A stretch of 64,000 nt of DNA from assembly GCF_014647975.1 (NCBI RefSeq), contig NZ_BMQF01000018.1, forward strand, positions 62,001-126,000. Reading direction: 5' to 3'. Below are positions 33,202 through 41,604 of the stretch, in pieces. How positions within the stretch are numbered: position 1 is the first letter of the stretch; every line of letters starts with the position of its first letter. The position numbers and the translations under genes were made by a program. The notes beneath the pieces were generated by a model. The model ran no database searches and was not told the DNA's origin. It saw only the letters and a program-made list of their open reading frames with translations. This DNA comes from Streptomyces fumigatiscleroticus (GTDB lineage: Bacteria; Actinomycetota; Actinomycetes; Streptomycetales; Streptomycetaceae).

Positions 33202-33526
33202 TTCGCAGGAAGTGCCGAAAGACCCCGTGACCAGCGGAAACGCTGAGTGCGGGGTCTTTGTGTTTGTGCAGGCGTGTGCTGCTTGGAGCGGGCGTATGTC
33301 GGGGGCTGTGGACGAGGCGTGGACGGGATCTTGGGGCATCGCCGCAGGTAGGCACCTTGAAACAATGAGGCCCAGACCATCGCCAGACGCCCCCGCTCCG
33401 GGCCGTGCCTTCACTGCGGGGGCACTGGCGGGCGTGAGGACGACCGCCACCGCCATCAGGCTCAGAATCGATACGGCCTGACAAGGAAGTGACTCGGTCG
33501 ACCTGATCGCTTACGTCGGGCGGCGA
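33201..33526. other. Element left-end non-coding stretch with tRNA terminator
   Basis: About 326 bp follow the tRNA and hold a hairpin (AAAGACCCCG 33218-33227 / CGGGGTCTTT 33250-33259), a probable tRNA terminator. No credible gene lies in the rest; short frames here have no resemblance to proteins I know. Confidence 0.5.
33218..33259 (+). terminator. Probable tRNA-Arg terminator carried by the element
   Basis: A 10-bp stem AAAGACCCCG/CGGGGTCTTT is followed by TGTGTTTGTG. A diverged version of the same hairpin lies after attR (51674-51709). Confidence 0.75.
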
Positions 33527-33709
33527 TCAACGGTCATCAGTTCCGCCGTCTCGTGCGATAGCCCGCAGAGCTCCACGGACCTCGCGCCAGGCTGAGAACA
33601 GCTCGGGGAGCTGGCGCAGAAGGGCGGCTATGAGGGTGATCAAGAGGCCCAGGAAACCGAAGACGGCCAGGGCGCCACTGATTGCGACGTGTTCCATGAC
33701 GATGAGCAT
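33527..33709 (-). CDS. Small membrane protein of unknown function
   Basis: This 60-aa frame encodes a hydrophobic helix (about residues 5-28, EHVAISGALAVFGFLGLLIT) followed by a charged amphipathic tail (SAWREVRGALRAIARDGGTDDR). ATG 33709 has GAGG about 8 nt upstream. The organisation resembles a small holin-like or spread-type protein. It sits between attL and int on the element, in low-GC surroundings. I do not recognise a family. Confidence 0.45.
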   Translation of the reverse strand: MLIVMEHVAISGALAVFGFLGLLITLIAALLRQLPELFSAWREVRGALRAIARDGGTDDR

Positions 33710-33977
33710 GGGCCTGGCCTCTGACCAGGGCAAACGCCGAAATCTGACACAGTTTTTCTGTTTTCGGGCAGGCCAAAGTTACTGCTTCTGTAGCTCATCG
33801 GCGGCCCTCTTGCAAATTGAAGAAGCCGTGAGCTGCGCTGATCGAATTCTTCGGCAGCCACACGCACATTTAAGCGACTTCACCTAAGTAATATCTGCAG
33901 CCAATTAAGTTGAGCGCGAAGTTGGCCTGAATCATTCGATCTTGGCCGGAAGATGCTCTTGAGTGAACACTGAGGCG

Positions 33978-35351
33978 TCAGTCGTACTCCCGCAGCAGGT
34001 CTTCGATGCGGCGGTTGGCGACCTCCTGCCGTCCGTCGAGGCACTTCGCGTAGCGGGTCAGCAGGACCTCGACGCTGTTGCCGGCGCGCTCGGCCACCTC
34101 GGTGGGGTCGACGCCCGCGTTGAGCCACGTGGAGAGCGCCGAGTGCCGGAGGTCGTACGGACGGCTCGCGAGCGGTGAGGCCGCCACGGCCGGCGGCAGC
34201 GCCAGAAGGCGGGCCTCCTGCCACACGCGGTAGTACGTCGAAGACGGGACGACCGAACCCTTCTCGCTGAAGAAGAGCCGTCCGTCGTCCGCCGTGCCGA
34301 AGGTGGCCAAGTGCTCGCGGAGCGCGGCAACGAGCTGGGGCGGGATGGGCACGCGCCGGACGTCCTCGGTCGGCCGGTTCTTGAGCCCGCGGTCGTCGTG
34401 GGTCTCCCCGGAGTCGGTCCACTGCTTGCCGACGGACGGACGGGTTCGGTGGAGCAGCGCCGATCCCCAGCCATGCTCGGGGAGGTTCAGGTCCGTCTCG
34501 ACGAGGCCGACCGCTTCCGCCGGCCGGAGGCCGCCGAAGTACATGGCAGCGAACAAGCCCACGAGGCGGCGGCCACGAGCACGCCGATACCCGCCCACGT
34601 AGGAGACCGCCGCCAGGAGATTCCGCGCCTGCTCCGGGTTGGCGACGACCCGCGGATCTACCTGGTTGGACACCTTCGGCTTCTGCCAGCGGACGGCCGT
34701 GACGGGGTTCTCCCGCAGCTCCCCCAGGTCGACGGCGTAGTTCGCGGCGTTGACGAGGGTCCGGCGCTTGCGTCGCACGGTTTCCGCCGCTGCCGCCGTG
34801 CCGTCGAGCTTGAGTTTCAGCGAGTCGAGGACCGCGCGGACCGTGGCGGGCTCGGCGAGATCGGCCAGCGGTCGAGACGCCTTGGACACCCAGTGAAGAA
34901 CGTTCCGCACGTCGTCCGGAACTTCCCGATCACCGGGCCCCGGCAGCACGAAGGCCCAGTTGCGCAGTGCCTTGCGGATCACCTCGTCGGAGGGCCGTCC
35001 GGGGCGCTCGTCGAGAAGCTGCACCGTCACGCTGGTGAGCGATTCGTTGATGCCGTCCCGCGTGTTGGGCGCGGCGTGCGGCCACTTCATCGCGAGGTAT
35101 CTCAGGGCGAAGTCGTACCAGGACAGAGTCGGCTTCTGCTCCTCCAGCGAGGCCGGGAGGCCGGACTCCGTGTCGAACTCCTCCCCCTCCCTCATGGCCC
35201 GCATGAGCTTGGTGCGGTAGTGATCGGCAAGTGCCTTGGTGCGGAAGGAGTCGGAGAACACGTTGCCCGCCACGGACCAGCGGACGCCGTACGAGGGCGT
35301 CTTGGTGTCGCGTTTCCGGACGCCCCAGACCTTCACGTCGAGAGACTTCAC
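33978..35351 (-). CDS. int: Tyrosine-type site-specific integrase
   Basis: This 457-aa recombinase integrates the element into the tRNA. The N-terminal arm-binding and core-binding domains (to about 240) precede the catalytic domain: Arg276 (GGLRPAEAVG), Arg402 in PYDLRHSALSTWLNAG and the nucleophile Tyr434 (LLTRYAKCL). The first His of the usual HxLR motif is Tyr399 here, a known variation. GTG 35351 overlaps the xis stop (GTGA), so the two are coupled. Proximity to attL fits an int-xis-attP module. Confidence 0.93.
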   Translation of the reverse strand: MKSLDVKVWGVRKRDTKTPSYGVRWSVAGNVFSDSFRTKALADHYRTKLMRAMREGEEFDTESGLPASLEEQKPTLSWYDFALRYLAMKWPHAAPNTRDGINESLTSVTVQLLDERPGRPSDEVIRKALRNWAFVLPGPGDREVPDDVRNVLHWVSKASRPLADLAEPATVRAVLDSLKLKLDGTAAAAETVRRKRRTLVNAANYAVDLGELRENPVTAVRWQKPKVSNQVDPRVVANPEQARNLLAAVSYVGGYRRARGRRLVGLFAAMYFGGLRPAEAVGLVETDLNLPEHGWGSALLHRTRPSVGKQWTDSGETHDDRGLKNRPTEDVRRVPIPPQLVAALREHLATFGTADDGRLFFSEKGSVVPSSTYYRVWQEARLLALPPAVAASPLASRPYDLRHSALSTWLNAGVDPTEVAERAGNSVEVLLTRYAKCLDGRQEVANRRIEDLLREYD

Positions 35352-35533
35352 GCCGCGGCCTTCAGCTGCCGCAGCCAGGTCAGGAAGTCGCTCCGCCACA
35401 CTCGCAATTCCCCGTTGGGGAGCTTGAACGCCGCCGGCCCCTGCCCAAGCTCGCGCCACCGATAGAACGTCCGCCGGGAAACTCCCCCGAGTTCCTCGAG
35501 CATCTGCGGGACGGTCATCAGCTCATCTTTCAC
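35348..35533 (-). CDS. xis: Excisionase (MerR-like winged helix)
   Basis: This 61-aa DNA-binding protein contains TVPQMLEELGGVSRRTFYRWRELGQGPAAFKLPNGELRVWRSDFLTWL, an excisionase/MerR-type helix-turn-helix with wing. GTG 35533 has AAGGAG 6 nt upstream, lying inside the repSA 3' end. It assists integrase in excision. Its start immediately follows the repSA stop and its stop overlaps int. Confidence 0.88.
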   Translation of the reverse strand: MKDELMTVPQMLEELGGVSRRTFYRWRELGQGPAAFKLPNGELRVWRSDFLTWLRQLKAAA

Positions 35534-35534
35534 G

Positions 35535-37001
35535 TCAGGCTCCTTCCAGGGTCGAGAGTTCTTCGCGGGCGGTTTCGCGGTTGATCTGGAGATCTCGGGC
35601 GATAGAGGCCGCGAGGGCGGATTCACCCGGGGTGTGGCCGTGGCCGGCGTACTGCCAGTCGGCGAGAACGAGGACGGTGTCCAGCTCGACGTCGTCCAGG
35701 CCGAGCGTCTGACGTTCCTGCGCGGCCCGGAAGTCGGCTCTGACCTGCCGGAGGGCGCCGAGGGTGGTGGAGTAGCGGCGGGACTTGGTGGAGAAGTGGC
35801 CGCGGAAGCCGAGCATGTGTGCCCAGCGGGCGAGAGGGCGGCCCGGGTAGAGCGGTTGCAGCTGGGCGCAGGCAGCCATGAGGCGGCGGGCGTGATCGGG
35901 TACGTCCAGGTGCGCGAGGTCTTCGCGGAGCCCGATGCCGTGGCAGGTGGCGCAGCGGCTCAACGCGGAGCCGGTGCGGTCGTATCGGCGTGAGCGACCG
36001 GTGCCCCGGCATGCGCGGCAGTAGACGGGATCGTCGGTGGCTCCGGTGCTCTCAGCTGCCTTGGTGGCGTATTTGGCGACGTATGAGGCCACGGCCTGTT
36101 CGGTGAGATCGGTGCCGTCGCCGAACGCCTTGATCGGCCGGACGTCGAGTTGCCGGCCCCATTGGAAGGTGCGAGCCGGTTGGTCGCCGGCCGCGGGAAC
36201 GGTGACGCTGCTGTAGGAGTGGCGAGCGGCGGCTCGTATCGCGCTGGTGAGCAGTTCGGTGCTGGCCCAGGAGGGCGGCGGGGTGTCGGGACCCTCGGGG
36301 CCGTCGAGGCGGATCACGGCGTGGAAGTGGATGCCGCCCCGCTTCTGGAACTCCGCCACCTTGCCGTAGGTGACCCGGCACACCTCGTGCAGCTCGCGCT
36401 GGGTCAGCCCGGCCCGGGCGGCGATCTCACGGCGAAGCCGGTTGGCGAAGCGCATCCACAGCTCGCCCGCATGGTTGTTGAACAGCACGGTCCCGGCGTA
36501 GTCGTAGGTGGCCGGGTCCAGAGCGGTGCCGAGTACCGGATCGTCCGCGGCGTGGCGGGTGCCGCAGCGGCAGGTGCCGCGGTCGGGCCGGTTGTGGACG
36601 GGGCCGAAGGACGGCGGGGTGAAGGTGGCGAAAACCCGCGGGTGATTGCGGACGGTGGCCGGGATGTCCTTGTCCGGGTCGCCGGCGAGTCCGGCGCGCA
36701 TCAGGTGGTAGGTGTCGCCGGCGTAGGTCCAGGCGCAGGCGGGGCAGCGGGAGGCACGGCGGTTGCCACAGGCCACGCGGAGGCGTCCGCCCGGCTCGCT
36801 CTCGGTGGTGTAGTGGTGCAGGGTCTCGCCGGTCGTCTTATCCTTGTGGACGAGCCAGCCGCGCAAGTGGATGGGGTCGGCGCAGCCGCCGGTGCGTTTG
36901 ATCTGGTCTTGCCAGCGGTGGAAGTCGGCCGATCCGGCCACCCTCAGCGCGTCGGCGAGGGTGGCCGGATCGAGGCCCGCCGCAGTGGCGGTGTCGATCA
37001 T
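35535..37001 (-). CDS. repSA: RepSA-type rolling-circle replication initiator
   Basis: This 488-aa initiator drives autonomous replication of the excised element. It contains several Cys pairs (RASRCPAC; CRCGTRH; CRACRGTG; CATCHGIG), a probable HUH-like metal motif in KRGGIHFHAVIRLDG, and a later YVAKYATK segment typical of RepSA, where the Tyr is the likely nicking residue. ATG 37001 overlaps the ancestral stop of the upstream gene (ATGA). Because of a frameshift upstream, an open frame continues in phase to 37460, but that fusion is not considered real. Confidence 0.9.
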   Translation of the reverse strand: MIDTATAAGLDPATLADALRVAGSADFHRWQDQIKRTGGCADPIHLRGWLVHKDKTTGETLHHYTTESEPGGRLRVACGNRRASRCPACAWTYAGDTYHLMRAGLAGDPDKDIPATVRNHPRVFATFTPPSFGPVHNRPDRGTCRCGTRHAADDPVLGTALDPATYDYAGTVLFNNHAGELWMRFANRLRREIAARAGLTQRELHEVCRVTYGKVAEFQKRGGIHFHAVIRLDGPEGPDTPPPSWASTELLTSAIRAAARHSYSSVTVPAAGDQPARTFQWGRQLDVRPIKAFGDGTDLTEQAVASYVAKYATKAAESTGATDDPVYCRACRGTGRSRRYDRTGSALSRCATCHGIGLREDLAHLDVPDHARRLMAACAQLQPLYPGRPLARWAHMLGFRGHFSTKSRRYSTTLGALRQVRADFRAAQERQTLGLDDVELDTVLVLADWQYAGHGHTPGESALAASIARDLQINRETAREELSTLEGA

Positions 37002-37460
37002 GCGGCGCCCCCGGCCGTGATCAAGGCCGCGGTGATGAGCAGTGCGCCGCCGCCGCGGACCAGGTCGACCGCCCGCCGCAGGGTGGTGAACTTGGCGACC
37101 GATGCGGGACAGGGCGGCGATGTGCTGCGCACGCCAGTCGCGGGACAGCTCGGCGTCGATCTCTTCGGCCGTGAGCGTGGCCCAGAGCGGGAAGCCCACG
37201 CGGTCCCGGGCGCTCAGGCGCGGGCGGACCGAGGCCAGCAGCAGGCCTGCAGCAGTAACGAGCAGTGCCATGCCAGTGATGCCGACCACGATGGAAGCGA
37301 GGTTCAGGGGTGCGTCCTTGGCGACTGTCCAGGCGCCGGCGAGCACCGCACCGACGAAGGCCAGCAGCAGAGAGCACTTGTTGTCGGTGCGGGCGATCTC
37401 GGCTTTGACGTCGGTGAGGGCAGTCGTCAGGTTCTGTCCGAGGATTTCGATGCCGTTCAC
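36998..37460 (-). pseudogene. PycTM/DUF5706-like membrane protein gene with apparent frameshift
   Basis: From GTG 37460 the frame encodes VNGIEILGQNLTTAL, a DNKCSLLLAFVGAVLAGAW segment, a second membrane segment and GFPLWATLTAEEIDAEL...ALSRI. This pattern resembles Pycsar-effector (PycTM) membrane proteins often found beside repSA in AICEs. After ALSRI (about 37098-37107) homology jumps to the +1-shifted frame (VAKFTTLRRAVDLVRGGGAL, then ITAALITAGGAA and a stop at 36998 that overlaps the repSA ATG). The shift equals one extra or two missing bases. It is either a true mutation or an assembly error. Its GTG overlaps the upstream stop (GTGA). Confidence 0.65.
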
Positions 37461-37654
37461 TTCTTGCCTCCCTTCGTGTGGGCGGGGCCGTGATTGGCGG
37501 TGTAGCCGTCGACCAAAGCTTTGACCTGGGTGTCACCCGTGGCGGTGGCGCGGGCGCCGCAGTGGCAGACGGCCAACGCGGTGGCGGGCGCGGACGGGGA
37601 CGGTGCGCTGATGTGCAGGCCGGGGCGGTCCGGGGTGGAGGTGAGGTCAGACAC
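37457..37654 (-). CDS. Small AICE protein of unknown function
   Basis: This 65-aa protein has a Pro/Ser-rich N-terminus and a C-terminal part with a CHCGARATATGDTQVKALVD segment and a Lys-rich end. It has no recognised family. Its stop overlaps the next start (GTGA) and its start overlaps the preceding gene by 8 bp, which shows it belongs to the leftward operon. Confidence 0.6.
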   Translation of the reverse strand: MSDLTSTPDRPGLHISAPSPSAPATALAVCHCGARATATGDTQVKALVDGYTANHGPAHTKGGKK

Positions 37655-37829
37655 GGGCCGCCTCCCGCGGGTGCGTCGGGCGGGTGGCGCCGGTGCCGTG
37701 GCAGGCCGGGCAGTCGATGGGGACCGTGGTGCGGGTGCCGTTCACGTGGCGGGTGCCGGTGGTGATGGCGACGGTGGCGAAGCCGTCGCAGTTGGGGCAG
37801 ACGCGCGGGCTTCGGGCGTGCTGGGGCAT
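37647..37829 (-). CDS. Small zinc-ribbon protein
   Basis: This 60-aa protein has two CxxC knuckles (CPNCDGFATV and CPACHGTG) spaced 26 residues apart, like the DnaJ zinc-finger half. GGGAGACC lies about 8 nt before ATG 37829. It is a typical small AICE transfer-region protein; its partner is unknown. Confidence 0.65.
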   Translation of the reverse strand: MPQHARSPRVCPNCDGFATVAITTGTRHVNGTRTTVPIDCPACHGTGATRPTHPREAARV

Positions 37830-37923
37830 GATGGGGTCTCCCTTTCGGGTCCGTTGGATCTGGAAGGGGTGCAGGCGCCCGGAGCGGACGAAGTTTGGCG
37901 ACCGAGGCCGCTCCGGGGGCCGT

Positions 37924-38178
37924 TCAGCGGCGGGTGTCGCTGGCGAGGATCGAGCGGATGACGAGCGCGCACACGGCGACGGAGGCGCCGGTGATGGCGA
38001 CCGCCAGGAGCATCGAGACCAGCACCGTGCCGATGACGAGGACCGCGGCGGTGCCGCCGCCGACGAGGGCGAGCACGGTGCCCGGGGTGAGCTGCACCAC
38101 GGGCCGGGTCGAGGCGGGGGCCGCGGGCACGGGCGGCTGGGTCTGGGGAGCGGGGACGATGGCGGTCGGTTCGACCAT
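37924..38178 (-). CDS. spdD: SpdD-like plasmid spread protein
   Basis: This 84-aa protein has a Pro/Ala/Gln-rich N-terminus (residues 1-28). Two merged hydrophobic segments follow (about 33-75, TVLALVGGGTAAVLVIGTVL and MLLAVAITGASVAVCALVI). This matches SpdD proteins of pSAM2-like elements, which help spread within the recipient mycelium. Confidence 0.75.
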   Translation of the reverse strand: MVEPTAIVPAPQTQPPVPAAPASTRPVVQLTPGTVLALVGGGTAAVLVIGTVLVSMLLAVAITGASVAVCALVIRSILASDTRR

Positions 38179-38248
38179 GGCCGGCGGGGTGGTGGTGCCG
38201 GTCGGGGCCGATTGGCCGGGATCTTGGGGCGGAGCATCGGGTGTCTCC

Positions 38249-38404
38249 TCACTTGGTGACGGTGTCGAGGGCGGGGGATAGGAAGCTGTCGGCGAGGAGG
38301 TAGCCGCCGATCAGCAGGACGATGACGAGCCACCAGGGCGGGCGGACGAGCTTGAGGCCGACCAGGCCGAGGCAGGCGATGAAGAACCACAGCGGCACGG
38401 ACAC
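38249..38404 (-). CDS. Small two-helix membrane protein, transfer region
   Basis: This 51-aa protein (VSVPLWFFIACLGLVGLKLV, then a second hydrophobic run WWLVIVLLIGGYLLADSF) is short and hydrophobic. GTG 38404 has GGAG about 10 nt upstream. It lies among spread genes, and a spd-type role is inferred. Confidence 0.6.
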   Translation of the reverse strand: MSVPLWFFIACLGLVGLKLVRPPWWLVIVLLIGGYLLADSFLSPALDTVTK

Positions 38405-38418
38405 GGGGCCGGTCTCCT

Positions 38419-38610
38419 TCAGCGGACGGGGCAGCGGTGGCCCTGGGCGGCGATCATGGCGGGGCTGATGTCGTCGTACTCGGCGGACCAGCCGCAGTCC
38501 TCGGTGGTGCAGGCGGCGACGTACTTCATCTGGCCGCGCCGTCCGTGGGCGGTGCCGACTTGGGTGGTGCCGACGCGGTGCAGCGTGCGCCACATCTGGT
38601 AGAGACCCAT
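38419..38610 (-). CDS. Mobile element transfer protein-like small protein
   Basis: This 63-aa protein has a Cys pair plus His/Cys at the end (ACTTEDCGWSAEYDD ... AAQGHRCPVR), a layout shared by small proteins annotated as mobile element transfer proteins in AICEs. GGAG precedes ATG 38610. It is probably a single zinc-binding module. Confidence 0.65.
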   Translation of the reverse strand: MGLYQMWRTLHRVGTTQVGTAHGRRGQMKYVAACTTEDCGWSAEYDDISPAMIAAQGHRCPVR

Positions 38611-38628
38611 GGGGTTCTCCTTCCGGGT

Positions 38629-39327
38629 TCAGGCCAGTTGGGCGGCGATGGCGTCGGCCAGGGGGGCCGGTACGCCGAGGCGGGCGCGAAGGGTGTCGGT
38701 GTCGATGGGGAAGCCGGTGCGGGCGCGGTGGTCGTCGGCGACTTTGCGGGCATGCGTGATCAGGGCCGCAGGCACCGGCACGGCCGGAGCGGGCGCAGGG
38801 TCGGTCGGGGCGGGTACGGGATCGGCGGCGGGCAGGGCCGGCGTGTCGTCCACCTCGGGAGCGGGAGCGGACTCCGACGCGGGGGCCGGTTCCCGTTTGA
38901 TTCCCGGCGCGGCATCCTCGGGCGGGGTGGCGGGTGCCGGTAGCCGGTCCTCGGATCGTTTGGGGGTAGCTGAGTGGGCGAGCAGGGTGCCGCCCATGAA
39001 GGCGAGTGCGGGCCAGGCGGCGACGAGGATGCGCAGCCAGGCGGGTACGGCGTTGAGGTCGAGGAGTCCGGCGGTGGCGATGTTGGCGCCGAGCGAGGCG
39101 ACCAGGGCGACCAGGAACCAGCACCAGGCCAGCCGGGACGGGCCATCGGTGCGCAGCCGGTGCCAAGCGGCGACCAGCAGCAGATCGACCGAGATGGGGT
39201 AGGCCCAGGCTTTCCAGCCGGTCTGTCCGGCCGCTTCGGCGAGGTCGTGCAGGTGGGCGAAGGACAGTGCCCCGGCGATCACGGCCTGGACGAGTACGGC
39301 GTCCGGGCGGAGAGCGGGACGGGCCAT
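38629..39327 (-). CDS. DUF2637 membrane protein (SpdB-like transfer protein)
   Basis: This 232-aa protein has four hydrophobic segments in residues 10-115 (DUF2637 pattern: LSFAHLHDLAEAAGQTGWKAWAYPISVDLLLVAA). A long Pro/Ala-rich linker follows (about 120-185), then a C-terminal helical segment (ARKVADDHRARTGFPIDTDTLRARLGV) that looks like a small DNA-binding module. Such proteins occur next to traB in AICEs and are thought to assist intermycelial spread. Confidence 0.8.
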   Translation of the reverse strand: MARPALRPDAVLVQAVIAGALSFAHLHDLAEAAGQTGWKAWAYPISVDLLLVAAWHRLRTDGPSRLAWCWFLVALVASLGANIATAGLLDLNAVPAWLRILVAAWPALAFMGGTLLAHSATPKRSEDRLPAPATPPEDAAPGIKREPAPASESAPAPEVDDTPALPAADPVPAPTDPAPAPAVPVPAALITHARKVADDHRARTGFPIDTDTLRARLGVPAPLADAIAAQLA

Positions 39328-39400
39328 GACGGTTCCTCCTTCCGGTGGTTCGGGGCCGGGGCGGCAAGCGAGGTTCGGCCGCCTGGCCCCGGCAGGGTGG

Positions 39401-39583
39401 TCAGTCGGTGGGAGCGTCGCCGGTGCCCCAGCAGGTGAGGCAGAGGGCGGCTTGCTTGTCGCCGGTGGCGCGGCCCTTGCGGGCGCCGACGCGGACGGTT
39501 TCGGTGATCTCGCCCTTGCCGGCGCAGTCCGGGCACTTCGGGAGCTTGGGCTTGGCTGTCCTGCGGGGACTCACGACGGTCAC
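39401..39583 (-). CDS. Small zinc-ribbon protein
   Basis: This 60-aa protein has CPDCAGKG and CLTCWGTG knuckles, resembling DnaJ-type zinc repeats, and a basic N-terminus. GTG 39583 overlaps the stop of the preceding 55-aa gene (GTGA). Confidence 0.6.
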   Translation of the reverse strand: MTVVSPRRTAKPKLPKCPDCAGKGEITETVRVGARKGRATGDKQAALCLTCWGTGDAPTD

Positions 39584-39747
39584 CAGGACCCTTCGGAGTC
39601 GGCGGTGTCGTTCGTCTCGTCGTCGCGGTAGTCGTCCATGACGTCCGGCGAGTTGTTCCACGCGGACAGCAGGGCGGACTCCAGCGGGTCGACCGGTTCA
39701 GGACTCGGGATGGGCTGAGGGAAGGAAAGTACGGTCACGGCGATCAC
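39580..39747 (-). CDS. Small acidic protein coupled to the next gene
   Basis: This 55-aa frame starts at GTG 39747, with GGAAGGAC upstream. It reads IAVTVLSFPQPIPSPEPVDP, then a helix (LESALLSAWNNSPDVMDD) and an Asp/Glu-rich end. The stop overlaps the next start by 4 bp (GTGA), a strong hint that it is translated. No family is recognised. Confidence 0.55.
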   Translation of the reverse strand: MIAVTVLSFPQPIPSPEPVDPLESALLSAWNNSPDVMDDYRDDETNDTADSEGSW

Positions 39748-39824
39748 ACGTCCTTCCGGTTTTCGGCATGGCCGGGGTAGGGGCGTGGCGCGAGGCGGTC
39801 ACGCCGGCCGTGGAGGAGGGAGGT

Positions 39825-41161
39825 TCAGGCCGCTTCGGCCACCGCAGGCGCCTTCACCGGAGCGAGGTGGGCCGACGGGCGGAAGTGGGCCAGTTCCGGG
39901 ATGTCCGGGGTGAGGTGGGCGTGCCGGTTACAGGCGGCGACGGCTTGCCGCATGGAGGTGTGCGGGGTGCGGATGCGGACCCATTCGCCGGTGGAGTAGC
40001 CGACCACGGCCATGCCCCGGCGGTTGTTCGGGATCTGGGTGGCGGCGAACACGGCGTGCGGGGAGATGTCGCCGAAGGCCATCTTGGCGCTGGACTCGTC
40101 GTTGACGCGGTGCACCATCCGGCCGGTGAGCTGGGCGCGGAGCATGGTGATGCCGTCGCCGAGTTCGGAGCCGAAGCGCTGTCCGTAGATGTCGAGGAAG
40201 ATGCCGGCGGCACGGCCGAGCTGGGCGAGGCGGATCAGGGCGGTGATGATCCGGTCCCGGCGCGGGTCGTGCCGTTTGGTGCTCAGCGCCAGTTCGGCGA
40301 TCTCGTCGATGGTGACCACGATCGGCACCGGGCGGAGCGCTTCGGGTAGGTCCCAGATGTTCGCGGCGATCTCGACATCCGGCATGTCCGAGCTGATCCG
40401 CTGTTCCTGCCGGATCGTGTCGTAGATGCCCGCCATCCGGGCCACCAGAGCTTCGAGCAGGTTGGCGGCGTCGTCGGGATTGTCGGCGATGGCGGAGAAG
40501 CGGCGGGCGAACGGGCCCAGTTCGATCTTCTTGCAGTCGATGCCGACCAGGGCCACCGGTTGCGCGGCGAGTTCCTTGATGACCGTGCGTTGGGTGACGG
40601 ACTTGCCGGACTGGGTGGCGCCGACCGTGATCGAGTGAGGTACCTCGCGGTAGTCGCGGTAGTGGACCGTGCCGTCTTCCACCAGCGCGATCGGGATCCG
40701 CAACAGGCTCCGACCGCTCCGGGCGGGCATCTGGACCCGCTTGAGCACGTCATAGCCGGTCAGCGTTATCTCGACGACGCCCGGTTGACCTCGCGGGAGG
40801 TGACCTGATGGACGCCGAAGGAGTGGCGCAGCCGATCGGCCGCGGCGGAGAACTCGAAAGCGTCCTGTCCGGCCCGCATCTTGATCCGCAGCCGCAGGCC
40901 GGTCCGGGTCGGCCGCATCCAGGCCAGGCGGGGCACCCGCTGCTGCGGCACCGGCTTGTCGAACCAGCGCGCCAGCGCCAGACGGAGGCGGGAGGCCGGC
41001 ACCGTGAGGTGGCAGGCATCCAGCACCGCGACGTAGCGCCAGCGCACCCGCACCATGGCGAGCAGCACACCGAAGGTGAGCCAGTACCAGACGGGGCGGC
41101 GCCACCGGAGCAGCAGCGCCAGCCCGACCAGGACCGCCGAGGCGATCAGTAACCGCGTCAT
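39825..41161 (-). pseudogene. traB: traB: FtsK/SpoIIIE-like DNA translocase gene with apparent frameshift
   Basis: This is the conjugative translocase that moves double-stranded DNA between mycelia. The N-terminal part (from ATG 41161) has two membrane helices (residues 4-35) and runs in frame to SREVN, where it meets a stop near 40766. From about 40784 the other frame carries the rest: PGVVEITLTGYD, Walker A GATQSGKSVTQ, Walker B VVTIDEIAELAL, and GRMVHRVNDESSAKMAFGD. Restoring one C (AACCGGGC to AACCCGGGC) joins them as SREVNPGVVEI, giving about 445 aa, normal for AICE TraB. As read, the product is split into a membrane fragment and a motor fragment. Confidence 0.8.
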
Positions 41162-41163
41162 GC

Positions 41164-41517
41164 TCAGGCCGCCTTCGGCTTCGCCGTCGCCTGCACGAGG
41201 GAGGTGGCCGCGACCGCGCGGAAACTGATCCCGTGCCGCTTCTGGCCGTTGAACTCGTTCTCCCAGGGGGCTGCGACCAGCCCGGTGAGCGCGAGCGGGG
41301 TGCCCATGGCCAGCTCACCGGAGATGTCCGGCTCGGCCACGGTCACCGTGATGACCTCCGCGTTGCCGTTCATCACGAACAGGACGTCGATGAGCATGAG
41401 GGTCTGACCCTCCAGATTGGTGGCGATGACGCCGTTGCGCTTGTCCTTCATCTTGGGCTGCGGGGGCTGAGCGACCATGAGAGTCGCGCCGTTGGTGTCG
41501 ACGGGGATCTGACGCAT
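41164..41517 (-). CDS. SCO3933-family regulatory protein
   Basis: This 117-aa protein begins MRQIPVDTNGATLMVAQPPQPK and resembles the SCO3933-type proteins that stand just upstream of traB in AICEs. It is a compact beta-rich domain (NLEGQTLMLIDVLFVMNG). GAGGAG lies 7-8 nt before ATG 41517. It is the first gene of the leftward transfer/replication operon; a Pra-like activator role is possible but not shown. Confidence 0.75.
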   Translation of the reverse strand: MRQIPVDTNGATLMVAQPPQPKMKDKRNGVIATNLEGQTLMLIDVLFVMNGNAEVITVTVAEPDISGELAMGTPLALTGLVAAPWENEFNGQKRHGISFRAVAATSLVQATAKPKAA

Positions 41518-41604
41518 GATGGAACTCCTCTTCGGAGGGCGGGGAGCGGCGTACTTGCTTGGCGGTGGGTCGTCGCTCCCGTGCGTTGGCGATTTGGCGC
41601 TCTA

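Noticed and set aside
37002-37460. In-frame N-terminal extension of RepSA (a 641-aa fusion)
   Set aside because: The natural end of the upstream gene lies in another frame and overlaps the RepSA ATG; the fusion arises from a frameshift.
41162-41318. Start of the TraB motor frame at 41318
   Set aside because: That stretch is antisense-frame low complexity; the true N-terminus is in the frame starting at 41161.
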